The translations under genes and the position numbers were made by a program. Of a DNA stretch of 64,000 nt, positions 36,316-47,261 are shown in pieces (the first letter of the stretch is position 1; every line of letters starts with the position of its first letter). A model generated the notes under the pieces. The model saw only the letters and a list, made by a program, of their open reading frames with translations. It was not told the DNA's origin and did not search any database. The stretch spans positions 59,168,336 through 59,232,335 of the forward strand of contig OY997592.1 in NCBI GenBank assembly GCA_963921825.1. Direction: 5' to 3'. This DNA comes from Erodium maritimum. Its lineage: Eukaryota > Streptophyta > Magnoliopsida > Geraniales > Geraniaceae.

Positions 36316-36636
36316 ATGAGGCCGAGTACCCGTGCAGCCGTTCTCGTACTCGTGCTCATCCTCGTTCTTCTCCCTAGCTCGACTCCGATGAGCTACCACA
36401 ATGTGGAGATGTGCGGAGAGTGCATGAACGAGACTATGATGGAGGATCGGAGGACCCGTCGGAGGCTAATGAAGCCGGGCAGAGAAAGGTACATTAGCTA
36501 TGCGGCGCTAAGGGCAAACAACATACCTTGCAATAGGCGTGGCAACTCCTACTACAATTGCGACACTCTAGCCAAGGCTAACCCTTACAACCGCGGTTGT
36601 TCCGTCATTACCCGATGCGCTAGGGATAATTCCTAA
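36316..36636 (+). CDS. RALF-like secreted signalling peptide precursor
   Basis: Single-exon, 106 residues. Residues about 1-24 form a hydrophobic signal peptide (VLVLVLILVLLP). A basic site RRRL at 48-51 fits the RRxL subtilisin (S1P) cleavage site of RALF precursors. The mature part begins with YISY (59-62), the motif needed for binding CrRLK1L receptor kinases such as FERONIA, and has four conserved cysteines (72, 82, 95, 101) and the typical YYNCDTLAKANPYNRGC stretch. RALFs are apoplastic peptides that raise extracellular pH and control growth, pollen tubes and immunity. The family member cannot be fixed from sequence alone. The propeptide between signal and cleavage site is short. Confidence 0.95.
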   Translation: MRPSTRAAVLVLVLILVLLPSSTPMSYHNVEMCGECMNETMMEDRRTRRRLMKPGRERYISYAALRANNIPCNRRGNSYYNCDTLAKANPYNRGCSVITRCARDNS

Positions 36637-38450
36637 AGCCAATATTACGTCTAGTGTCTTATATATATAATAAGCCGCAAGAGGAAGAGGAAAATTTATT
36701 TATATCTATCTTATCATGTAATTTTATCCTCTGCTTATTATCCTAATTAGTTATGGTTACTGTATCGCTACACTTGTTGTATGTTCCAATTATGGAGGAA
36801 TATATACAAGTGAAAGTAGTTTGGTACTATTTCAGTGTTATGAATCGGGTTGGATGACTTCGGAATCCACGAAGTTTTAAAAACAAATAAAAATAGTTTT
36901 ATTTATTTAGAAAATACTAACTATACAATTAGATATGTCTTGGACCATAAAAAAATGTGCCTCTAGGGTTCTCTCATCTATCTTCTGCTCCGTCGCTTGC
37001 TATAGCCGCCACTGACCTCCTGTCTCTTTCGTCTTTATGCTTCGTCTCGTCATGCCGACCCTTAAAGCTATGCTCATGCCACCAGTCAACCACATGGTAT
37101 ATGTCTGTCTCCTCTCAACTACCACTCACGTCCCATCATCGCATGCAACCCCACCCCGATTCATGCCTCCGACCCCACCAATGGAGTTTATAAAACCAGA
37201 ACGCCAGAAGAAACGGCGCCACCGACCACCATTACCTTCTCCGTCCTCAACAATCCTCGACGGGCCTGAGAATCTTGAAGGATCGGAATGGCGCCGAGCA
37301 ATCCAAATGATGTCGTCCACATTAATCCACCGGAGTGGAATGCGGGGCTCGAGAAGGATCTTCGGCCCCACTATTGTATGCCCCTCCAAATCATGGAAAC
37401 GAAGCACTGGACAAGCAATGGAAGACCTCCTGTCTAAGACGAAAGCACATCCGAGGTGCTGACGGCACGTGTGCCTCTACTCGGTACCACGATCTCGCCT
37501 CATCGAGGATGGAGGACCAACCAAGACTGCAGCAATACAGGGCCTCCTGCCTAAACAGGAGATCCTCCATGCGTGCTCTCGACACCTGGATTGGCCACGA
37601 CCAGGGGTTGTAGTTTACCCGGACAAAACCCAAGTGAGGATTGCTCAACACCCTTGTTTGACATTATGATCGGGTCACCTAGCACCGAGCTGTTTCTAGG
37701 GGTGCATGACTCGCCCTACCACCGTCGGTGTAAACTCTACGATATCCCCCCTCCCTATTATCTGGTATTCTCCTTGGATGACCGTCATCCCCTCAAAAAG
37801 GGCAAGACTGTCAAAACGCGCACCTTCAGGTTGAGTTAGATAATGGGACCTCTGTGCTACACCTTAGTAGCAACTATACTATTTACGATTTCCTAGTTAT
37901 TTATCTCTGGTTCATCGAGTCTATTACCATAGGGTTAGTGTTTGTTGCCTACAAGTCACGACTCTAATTTCTCCTTTTTATTTCAATTCATTTCAGTGTC
38001 TGTTCTTATAATGTTTATGTCGTTGGTGGCCTACCATATGTCTTGGATTTGTTCCTTGATAGGAAGATCAAGAATAAAGTAATACAAAATACAGTTATAA
38101 ACTATGGATCATGTTTAAAAGACTCAACTCATGTTAAATCTTATTGATTTCTGATTATTCTTTTTCGTGCAAATTATTTACATTTTTTCATCTCATTATT
38201 TAAATTAAAGAGAGATAAAAGTAATTACCATATATTTTGGGGGATAATCTAACAAAAATACATTCTCTCTTTCTTTCCGCTTGAGGCGTTAATACTTATA
38301 TCGATAATTATCGTCGACTGTAAGAGAAAATTATGGTTTGCAGTATAAAGTAACACACACTCACCTGGTGAAATCATCGTTGAAGTGTAGGAGGATCAAC
38401 TTTTGGGGGCTTTATCGTCGTTGATCAGCGTTTATGACTGCACATTTTTT
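36637..38450. other. RALF 3' region, then unassigned GC-richer block
   Basis: 36637-36940 is AT-rich and holds the RALF 3' end. From about 36955 to 37840 the composition becomes GC-rich and resembles the leader/ORF1 part of plant LINEs, but no domain is recognisable. A 12-bp direct repeat atatgtcttgga at 36933-36944 and 38036-38047 could be a target duplication, yet neither end has a poly-A tail. 38048-38450 is AT-rich with nothing recognised. Confidence 0.3.
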
Positions 38451-38454
38451 TAAA

Positions 38455-39066
38455 ACATATTTCTCACTTTACTACATTGACCTTTAGCTTTTTCTCACCT
38501 AACTACACTAAATTTTCAAATGTCACTTTGCCCTATTATGATAATAAATGACAAAAATACACTTTTTTATCAGCAAATTGATATTAAAACCCAACCTTTC
38601 AGAATAATAAAAATAGGCAGGGATCACCCAATAAGGTTCCTCAATATAACAAGAGCAGAAGCCTATACACAATAAGAACCAAAAAGGTTCAAACCTTATC
38701 AGATTAGGCCTAAACCAAAACCGCCCCAACAAACATCATATACAATGAAGCAACCTAATGGACAAAACACAATACATTAAAAACAAACTAAATAACCAGA
38801 CCTCCCAAAAACCCAACATTTAGCCTTAAACAAACAACAACCAAACACTAAGACAAGAAAAAAATAAAATAAAAACCTTGAGATCCGAACCATCTTCAAA
38901 CACACGAACCATCTTACTTCAAAGTTTTCTCAAGAATTTATGGAAAAAACTTTAAAATTAAGGATGTTTTTGTCATTTATTATGAAAATAGAGTAATATG
39001 AGAAAATTTAAAAGTTTAGTGTAATTAAGTGGAAAAATATAAACATTGGTACAATTAAATGAAAAA
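38455..39066. mobile_element. degenerate foldback element with central insertion
   Basis: The left arm (about 38455-38562) and right arm (about 38962-39066) are inverted copies at roughly 70 per cent, clearest in the inner 20 bp (ataataaatgacaaaaat on both). Between them, 38563 begins ttttttatcagcaaattgat, the reverse of a LINE-type 3' end, followed by about 390 bp of A-rich non-coding DNA. I read this as a foldback MITE hit by a short minus-strand LINE fragment. Confidence 0.45.
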
Positions 39067-39074
39067 AGAACTAA

Positions 39075-39485
39075 GAGCATCCTCAGTCCACGGCTATGGA
39101 TGGTCTTTTGGGTAAGACGTTTTATCTGGTGATAATAATTGGGTAAGATTACATCAGTAGAGGTCGTGAGGGAGGGCATGAACAACTCATGCGCAACTAA
39201 TTTTATGACCAACCGGTGTATAAACAGTTACAATTGTGCCGTTGTTTCCGAATTTCAAAGGACGTTCGTACTCGTATTATGATGGCAATGGAACAACATG
39301 ACGCATACATTCAACGAGGATATGGTAGTTCAGGGCAAGTCTCATTTTCTCCCCGATAAAAATGTATTGCATCTATTAGACAATTATGTTATGGAGTTGC
39401 AACTGATGGCATTAACGAGTACCTCCGAATAGGTGTGATCACGACTCTTGAGTGAGTATGTGAAAAGGTTTTGCAAATGAGTAAT
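39075..39485 (+). pseudogene. PIF/Harbinger transposase, N-terminal part (copy 2)
   Basis: The left end starts gagcatcctcagtcc after taa, as in Harbinger elements. From about 39240 the plus strand encodes FRVSKDVRTRIMMAMEQHDA, then YGSSGQVSFSPR, a stop, and KCIASIRQLCYGVATDGINE with YLRI, the same part of the transposase as in the copy at 11100-11465. It is cut at 39485 by solo LTR copy 3 and continues at 42421. The right terminal repeat was not found. Confidence 0.72.
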
Positions 39486-39842
39486 TGTACAAACCGAGGA
39501 TTTTATTACCTAATTTTTATGGTTGGAACGTCGAAAGTTGAGAAGCGATTTGAATTTTGGATCGAATTCAAAAAAAAAATCAAAAAAAAGAAAAGAGAAA
39601 GGTTTGAATTTTGGGTCAGCTCAAGCTCGGGCTTGGGCCGAGCCATGACATGGCCCAACTCGCGCGCGGCCCACGAAGACCGGCCCAGCCTTCGCGAACC
39701 CTAACGCGATCAAAACCCCGAAACACACCGCTTCAGTTCCTTTTCTACGCACGATTACCGAGGCTTCTCTCTCCCTCGCGTCCTTCTCCCTCGAGCTCTC
39801 GAACCTCGCTGTCGCTCACCGCTAACCACGCCGGAGTTCTGC

Positions 39843-39843
39843 C

Positions 39844-39874
<31 letters not shown>

Positions 39875-39912
39875 TTCTTCTTCTTCTTCTTCTTCTTCTT
39901 CTTCTTCTTCTT

Positions 39913-39943
<31 letters not shown>

Positions 39944-39959
39944 TTCTTCTTCTTCTTCT
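39843..39959. repeat. CTT/TTC microsatellite of about 115 bp
   Basis: Nearly pure TTC repeat with a single ttattc interruption near 39942. It creates a long meaningless phenylalanine frame on one strand and a lysine frame on the other. Confidence 0.95.
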
Positions 39960-41292
39960 CTACCTCCACCCCAATCTCCCCTCTTCTCCAGACGCATCAA
40001 AACCCAGAGAACCCACCTTCTCTCCTCTTCTTCCTCTCTGATTCACACCGAAACGCCGCCGCCCCTTTTCTCGTCGAGCTTCGTCGTACCAAAATCGAAG
40101 CAAAGCTGTGACGGTGAGTCACGTTTCAGACCAGATCCGTCTTCCCCTTCCCTTCTTTTATGGAAATCGAGCTAGAGCAAGCTCGTTTGGGGCCGAGCTT
40201 GGCCGGAGGTGCTTTCCGGAGTTCTTCGCTCCAGATCTGAGTTTCGCACGACAGCGAACTCCTAACGGCGTCAAATATGGTTGGAGGAGCTCGATTCATG
40301 CTTTGACGACCTCCCCACGAAGTCCCGAGCGTCTTGACGCCACCCCCTCCCCACCGTGAAGAACCCCGCCGTCGAGCTTCCCGCCGCCGTCACCGGAGTG
40401 AGCCGGAGGAGCGCCTGAAACCCTAGTCGCGTCACTGACGGGCTTTGGGCTTTGGGTCGGTTCACATCCGAGCTCAGACGGGCCTGATTGGTTCTGGGCC
40501 TCGGCCTGGACTAGACCAGGCTTGGGTCCGGGTCTGGGTCGGGCTTGGGTCAGGTCCGGACCTGAGACTTGGACGGGTCGGATTCGGGTCCGGGTCTCGG
40601 ACTCGGGTCGGATCCGAGTCAGCTCGGTTTAATTAAATTAATTAATTAAATATTTGACTTAAAATCAGATACATTCAAGGACGTATCAGACACTTTAACA
40701 GACTTTTGGGACAAACAAACTACTGGACTTAATTAATAATTAGAGGACCATTACGGACTGGACCGGGACTAATGATCGTCCCTTTTTGTGTAAAACCAGG
40801 CTTTTACCCTGAGCACGGAGAAGACCAGAGGTAGGCCCGGACGTCAGCAGCTAGGAGACGCAGCTGTTGGTTCTTCTTGAGGTAGGGATTACCTCGAAAC
40901 CCGCTTTATTACGGATGTACTAGAATGCATATAGGGAAACGTAATAACCGGTTAAAGAACTAGTACGCATATAGGATGTGAATAACTAGCTAAATATATA
41001 AACTACGAACATTTATGATTACTGTCTTGGGAATTGCTGTGCTGGTAGAATCGGGCCATGTCGTGCCTGTAGGTTTGTTTGTTGAGTGTATCTGCTTGTG
41101 TTGTGTTGTTTGAACGGTTAATAATTAACGAACATGAAAACGAGTAGAGTTGAACTTGGTGATGCATATTAGTGATTAGTTTGGCTTTTTCCCGTTTATC
41201 TGATTTCTTGAACTGGGAATGTTGGGGATTGAATACCGGTTAAGCCGGTGGGGTTACCACGTGGAGAGTGGTGTCGGTAAGTGATGGTAAGT

Positions 41293-41395
41293 ACGTGATG
41301 GTTATGTGAGTTTGAGATTGTGATTGTGATCCTGTTTGAGAATGTGATGGTTGTGTGAGTTTGAGATTGTGATTGTGATCCTTTCGATTAGCACT
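41293..41395. repeat. 49-bp tandem repeat, two copies
   Basis: gtgatggtt(a/g)tgtgagtt starts at 41296 and again at 41345; both copies continue with tgagattgtgattgtgatcc. This array is specific to LTR copy 3. Confidence 0.75.
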
Positions 41396-42420
41396 CGGTA
41401 AAACGCTGTGTTGAGCACCGCGAGAGATGAGGCCGCGAAAAGGCGATTTCCCTGCCTTCCGTTGATCGGTAAAACGATGTGTTCCGCGATGAGGTCGACC
41501 GCCTATCCCGACTTTGTGTTGGGGAAGTTGCGTACGGCTGCGCCGGGCCGAGCGGGTTGCTCCCGAGACCGTGCGATGGTTACGAGTTGTGTGTTTAAGA
41601 TTGCTTTGAATTGATTGAGTATTGCTGTGTTGTGGCTATGGGTGTTTTCCTTGTTATGAGTTGTGTGTGACCGTGTATGACTTGATTTTGATTGTTTGAT
41701 GATGAAATTCATGTGTGTGGCTTCCGTGTAAGTTAAAACGTCGTCTTTGTGATTACCCGTGAGTCGGTCGTGAAGGGGCTTTGGACGAGGATTTTCGGAA
41801 TAGTTTGTGGTCGAGTAAAGTGGAAGTTGTTTAATTTGAGTTACATGTCCTCGTTGTCGCCCTCTCCTTTTAATTGTCAAAAGTTGGTTTGGAAACGTAA
41901 TAGGGTGTCTTTTTGGGATTGTTCCCATCGGTGTGTGTCGTAGACAATTGGTTGGTGTTGAGTTAAGTTGGTATGGTTGGCCTAGGAGTGTCATATCAAA
42001 GGAGTGTTGACTGTTAAATGGCTCAAGTGTTATATTGTCATATCGGTTCTCTTAAAATATTTCAAATTGTGGAAAGGTGTTATGGTAAATCCGAATTGAG
42101 GAGGTTTTTGTGGTTTTCCCTACTGAGCGTCAAGCTCACCCCCTTTACTGTGTTTTCTACAGGTGATAGCTATGCCTTGGACTACAGGGTCACGTAGAGC
42201 TGGGGAGCTGGTGGATGCCCATGGTTTACTCGTTGTTATTAGAGACGTATTGTGTTGTTCATTTTGTATTGACTGAGCTTGGGACTCAAGATTTGAACTA
42301 TGTAGATTTATATTATTCTCTCTTTTTCAAACTTAAACCCCTTCTAGATTCGTTTTTATTTAATTTCACTAAGTCACGTCTCGGATCTGGTCAATACCGG
42401 ATTTGGGGCGTGATAGTAAT

Positions 42421-43010
42421 TCAGGTGTTTAGCGCGAGTTATCTACAAAAGCCAACCGAGACGAATATGAATAGGATAATAATAGTGAATGAGGAAAGCT
42501 GATTCCCCAGGATGTTGGGTAGTTTTTACGGCATGCGTTGGTAGTGGAAGAACTGTTCATTGACATGGAAATGAATGCACTCAAGTAAGGATCACAAGAA
42601 TTTCCTGCCAATGATGCTCGAGGTCGTTGCTACGCAAGATTTGTAGATATGACATGCGTTTTTGGAATGAAGGGATAAAATAACGACATCAATGTGCTCA
42701 ACCAATCAAGGTTGTTCGCAGACGTCGTCAATGGTTGAAAACCACTTATGAGTTTTATGGTTATTGGACATGAGTATAATCCTCCTTATTACTTAAGTGA
42801 TGATATTTGCTCATTGTGTTTTTTCTTTTGTGAAAACTATACCCTGTCTCAATTTCGTAAGCACAAGATATTTGCCTCCCGTCTAGAAGCGGCAATGAAG
42901 GATGTGGACGAGCATTTGGGGTTGCCCAATCTCGCTTTAACGTTATCACTCGTCTTAACCGAATGTGGGAATTCTTGTCACTTGGTTTGATCATGTGTTA
43001 TCATCCACAA
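42421..43010 (+). pseudogene. PIF/Harbinger transposase, C-terminal part (copy 2)
   Basis: Continues the transposase broken at 39485. Readable in shifting frames: IIIVNEES, GFPRMLGS-like and CTQVRITRISCQ-like DNA near 42490-42610, then NDINVLNQSRLFADVVNG near 42690, EYNPPYYLSDDIC near 42770, FRKHKIFASRLEAAMKDVDE near 42860, and VIIHNMIMEVER near 43000. These are the conserved C-terminal blocks of Harbinger transposases (the NDINVL block precedes a catalytic aspartate region). Multiple stops. Decayed. Confidence 0.75.
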
Positions 43011-44247
43011 CATGATTATGGAAGTAGAACGACACATGTAAATGTTATATTGATGGGCCACCTAGACTAAGATTCAATTAGGGCTCGTCCGTCCCTATAC
43101 GTCATACTTGCAAACAAAAATATAATCCACGATCATATTTCTCATAACTTATTGAAAACATATCTCATTAAACACGTTTGGTCTATGTTTGGAGATGTTG
43201 TTTGCTTAATTTCCATTTTATTTTGGTATTTTAGTTTTTGTTATTTTAATTTCCATACCATATTTATTTCCCTTATCAAGTTTAATGAAATCACATTTCG
43301 GAATATTAAAAATTTTAAAAGTCACATTTTAGCCAACCTTTCAGCCTTTCAGTGTCTAATAAACTGATAGTCAGTTGAGATCATTTTGAGCGGAAATAAT
43401 TGAAAGTCTAGAGCGAGAGAGATATTCTCTCAACCAGCCTTAACCCATCTCGTCGATCTCAAAGAACTCCTTCTTGGACATCGTTCCGTCCATCGCTCCA
43501 ACTCCCTCCCTTACCATCGCCTCCCCTGATCGTGGTCAACTCCCCTCCTCGAGATCTGTACCGTCCATCCACTATCACTCTACCACCATTACTTTCTCCT
43601 TCATCTACTCTGGCGGTCACCCTCTAGATCCTTTTCTGGGACGGACGAGGTAAGGGATCGAAGGTGCTCCGTTATATCCTCTTCTCCAAGATGGGACAAG
43701 CGGATGATCACACTACCGTGCTCCACCATAACTTATGCTTAAATAGGGGCATGCGGGTGCCGATAGAAGGCCACAAAGGGGGCTCGTCCTCTTTTGATGT
43801 CAGGATGTGGAGGTCGTCATCAATACAAAGGAGGTCATGTGCATCGTTATGGGGATTAAGGCCCCGGTCGATAGGGCTTCCGCCTTACAGGTGTGTACGG
43901 AGAATTAGGAAGAATCAACCAGTCGGGGTCTGCTACGCTGCCTCACCATGTCCAATGAGTCCTAGGCGGGAGAGCAGGATGTTGTTGAGGAGACACATCT
44001 CGTCCTAATGAGATCTGCCACAACCCAATCTCAAGTATCCACTTTTTTCTGGGGACCTCTTTAGATGTGTGGCATCATCCTCACCTCCCCCCCAATCGTC
44101 TCTATCGAGGGGCCAACGTGTTCAATAAACAAAACAGGTTTATTCAAGTCGAACCAAAAAAAGTGCAAGCAATGAGAATAACGCGTCTTTATTGGAAAAT
44201 AGACTCACCCTCTCAGAAGTCACTGGACTAGCCAAGCAAGTTAGTTA
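43011..44247. other. unassigned DNA, GC-rich block from 43430 to 44200
   Basis: 43011-43400 is AT-rich and probably includes the lost right end of the Harbinger copy. 43430-44200 is GC-richer, with LINE-leader-like composition and only short frames; no domain could be recognised. No target duplication was found. Confidence 0.25.
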
Positions 44248-44551
44248 GAGCATCTCCAGTCTTTAAAAATGTTATTGACTGAAAGGAGGAGGTGAAATAA
44301 AAAAAATCCATTTCTCTCTCATCTATCAGCTAGCACTATCACCCAACAAGTCCAATCTAGAAGCTGAAAAAAGAAGAAGAGGTTTTAACAATATTTCTCA
44401 CTTTTTTGTATTCGCCTACGGAAAGACTTTCGGTTGGCTTACCGACGCACCCATCCGCCAACACCTTTCCGCCACCGATCCGCCAGCAATCTACTAGTTA
44501 TCTGTCGCCGCTTCATCTCGACCAACAATCTGGCTACGACCGGAGATGCTC
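44248..44551. mobile_element. Tourist-like (PIF/Harbinger) MITE
   Basis: 304 bp. Ends are inverted: gagcatctccagtc on the left and reversed gagcatctccggtc on the right. The 3-bp duplication tta flanks it at 44245-44247 and 44552-44554. Size, terminal sequence and TTA target define a Tourist MITE. Non-coding. Confidence 0.85.
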
Positions 44552-44663
44552 TTACAAGGTCAACGTTTTGGGCCTCTCCAGAGCTCTGACCCATTCTTTC
44601 TGTTTGTTATCAATCATGTTGTCATTTATCTTTTATTAATAAAGCTATCAATATCATGCAAAA

Positions 44664-44908
44664 TGTTGTAGAAACGTGGAAGCCTATATGGCCACCACCT
44701 TTTTCCCTATATTCACGTGGCAATCGTGCACATGCTTAGTTGATGACTAAGGCAATGTATGAAGCTTATAAATATGTGTACATGAATGAAGAGTAATACA
44801 CAAAAACAAAAGTTCAGTAATTTGTTCAGTTTAGAGACTTTGATCTTTTAACAAAGTAAAGAAAGTTCGATCATTCGGTTTCGGTTCTGATCGTTTGAGA
44901 AATAATCA
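44664..44908 (+). repeat. 5' LTR of the copia element
   Basis: 245 bp, TG...CA, with TATA-like gcttataaatatgtg near 44764. Differs from the 3' LTR at three sites (g/a in aatc(g/a)tgcac, a/g in acaca(a/g)aaac, g/a in gttt(g/a)ag). Confidence 0.95.
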
Positions 44909-45001
44909 TAACACGTTATCAGCGCGACTCTGCTCCGTTGTAATCGTTAAATTTTCTCAAACCGTTATTCAGTACGAACGCTCTGTTCTACTGCTCAGGA
45001 T

Positions 45002-46600
45002 ATGGACCCCAACTATGGGTCACGTATTTGCAGAAATGATGGCGACTTATGTATTGTTGATTGCGCGTCGACGCACACAATCTTAAGAGATAAAAAATAT
45101 TTCTCTTATCTAACCTTGGTTGAAGCAAATGTTAGCACAATTACGGGTATTGAAAATTTAATAGAAGGCTCCGGAAGAGCTACCTTGATATTAGAAAATG
45201 AAACAAGGTTAAATACCCGTAATGCTTTATATGCAAGTAGATCCAGAAGAAATCTACTTTGCTTCAAGGATATTCGTAGCAACGGATATCATGTCGAGAC
45301 CAGAAGTGAAAATGAGACTGAGTTTCTCTGTATCACTTTTAATAAGTGTGGTGAAAAGCGTGTACTTGAAAAATTACAGGTTCTATCATCAAGTTTGTAT
45401 TATACAACCATAAGAACCGTTGAAACCTACGCAACAATGAACCAGAAGTTCATTAACCCAAATGCTTTTATGCTTTGGCACAATCGTCTTGGTCATCCAG
45501 GATCGACCATGATGCGTAGGATTGTTGAAAACTCATGCGGGCATTCATTAAAGGACCAGAAGATCCTAATGTCCAATGCGATATCATGTACAGCTTGTTC
45601 ACAAGGAAAATTAGTGGTCCGGCCATCGCAAACCAAGATTAATATTGAAATGCCATCTTTCCTGCAAAGAATTCAGGGAGATATATGTGGCCCTATACAT
45701 CCAGCCAGTGGACCATTTAGTTATTTCATGGTCCTGATAGACGCATCCAGCAGATGGTCTCATATTTGCTTATTGTCAACGCGAAATGTTGCGTTCGCTA
45801 AATTACTGGCACAAATCATTAAGCTGAGGGCACATTTACCTGATCATCCCATTAAGTCGATTCGTCTTGACAATGTTGGTGAGTTCACATCAAGAGCATT
45901 TGATGATTATTGCATGTCTTTAGGGATTGATATTGAACATCCCGTTGCACATGTCCATACCCAAAATGGGTTAGCAGAATCGTTTATCAAACGTATACAG
46001 GTAATTGCACGTACATTACTAATGCAATCACAATTACCTATTTCTGCTTGGGGACATGATGTTTTACATGATGCATCTTTAATTCGTATAAGACCAAGTG
46101 CTTATCATCAATATTCTCCTGTACAACTTGTGTGTGGGAACCAACCTAATATATCCCATTTGCGAACCTTTGGTTGCGCAGTGCAAGTGCCGATCGCACC
46201 TACTCAACGCACAAAAATAGGACCGCAACGTCGGTTGGGGATATATGTTGGTTTTGACTCACCGTCCATTATAAGGTATCTTGAACCTCGGACGGGTGAT
46301 TTGTTTACTGCAAGATTTGCAGATTTTCATTTTGATGAGACAACATTTCCACCTTTAGGTGAGAAAGATAAGTCTCCTGAAGTAAGGCTTGAACTCTCTT
46401 ATAAGCCTCCTGAAGTTGGGCATGAACTTTCATGGAAAGTGAGTTCGTTGTCTCATTTAGACCCACGCACGTCACAATGTGAAATAGAAGTACAGAGAAT
46501 AATTCATTTGCAAAATGTTGCAAATCAAATGCCTGATGCATTTGCAGACATGTCAAAAATTGACAAGGTCTTATATAGATGCAATCAATGTACCATCTAG
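45002..46600 (+). pseudogene. copia protease remnant, GAG-pre-integrase and integrase
   Basis: A 532-codon open frame. It begins in the protease active-site region, where CIVDCASTHTIL replaces the usual D-S/T-G triad, so protease activity is doubtful. The GAG-pre-integrase zinc region follows (LWHNRLGHPGSTMMRR ... CTACSQGK), then the integrase core with GDICGPIHP, IRLDNVGEF and QNGLAESFIKR, which carry the D, D and E of the catalytic triad. It ends at a stop after YRCNQCTI. The next part of pol is in another frame, from about 46570. Without gag, and with pol broken, this copy cannot act alone. Confidence 0.9.
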
Positions 46601-47261
46601 AATTAAGGTCACTGGTGATACTGCAAAAGCAGCTATCGATTCCTCTAGTGCACGCCTGAAGCGTGGGAGACCAGTTGGATCAAAAGACATTGTTCCCCGG
46701 AAGCGAAAATGTCAGACGAATAGAGGGGATAAGAAAGCGGTGGTTCCAGAAGAACCAGCCGATGAAAAAGCCTCATTACCAGAAGTAGTTCCAGAAGAAC
46801 TACCAGAGTCTGTTCCAGAAGAACCAATCGGTCCAGAAGTACCAATCGGTCCAGAACGGTCCAGAAGTACCAGTCGGTCCAGAAGTACCAGAAGACTCTA
46901 ATGCTCCTGAAGAGTTAAGAAATGAGAAAATTATTGTTGATGAAGTCTTTGCGTTCGCGGTGGCCAACGAGATCATAAATGAGTTTGATTTCGAGCCCCG
47001 AAGCATCGACGAATGCCGTCACAGGGATGACTGACCTATGTGGGAAGAAGCAATTCAGTCAGAATTGGCTTCATTGGCGAAACGCAAAGTTTTTGGGCCC
47101 GTTTCCAAGGCACCAGAAGATACCAACCCTGTTGGTTACAGGTGGGTATTTATAAGGAAACGAAATGATAAAAATGAAGTCGCCCGGTATAAGGCTAGAC
47201 TTGTGGCCCAATGATTCTCTCAACGACCTGGAGTCGATTTTGATGAGACATATTCCCGGTA
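46570..47261 (+). pseudogene. copia pol linker and start of reverse transcriptase
   Basis: Frame-shifted continuation: a basic segment (LKRGRPVGSKD), an acidic, proline-rich linker made of a 15- to 18-bp repeat (PEEP/VGPEVP units, 46745-46890), then EEAIQSELASLAKRK and PVGYRWVFIRKRNDKNE, the start of the reverse transcriptase. The frame is broken by slippage in the repeat near 46855, a TGA near 47032, and a TGA near 47212 within the region reading ARLVAQ-stop-FSQRPG. Confidence 0.8.

Larger units (their letters stand above)
39486..42415 (+). mobile_element. large solo LTR (copy 3)
   Basis: Same family as 28405-33068 and 58304-61808 but in the opposite orientation: starts tgtacaaaccgagg and ends ggatttggggcgtgata (a TG...CA pair with the last C changed to T). 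The exact 5-bp duplication gtaat lies at 39481-39485 and 42416-42420, and the Harbinger transposase frame is interrupted exactly there. 2930 bp. It includes a long CTT microsatellite (39843-39959) in the C/T-rich leader and an AT-rich middle. No retrotransposon coding domains. Orientation is set by analogy with the TATA-plus-leader order in copies 1 and 2. Confidence 0.85.

Noticed and set aside
36933..38047. 12-bp direct repeat atatgtcttgga flanking a GC-richer block
   Set aside because: Neither end has a poly-A tail, inverted end or LTR signature, so chance cannot be excluded; not called as a transposon.
39611..40111. Open frame with a long phenylalanine run
   Set aside because: It is a translation of the CTT microsatellite and C/T-rich leader of solo LTR copy 3, not a protein.
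45002..46600. Long 532-codon frame considered as a host gene
   Set aside because: Integrase and GAG-pre-integrase motifs and the flanking LTRs show it is copia pol.
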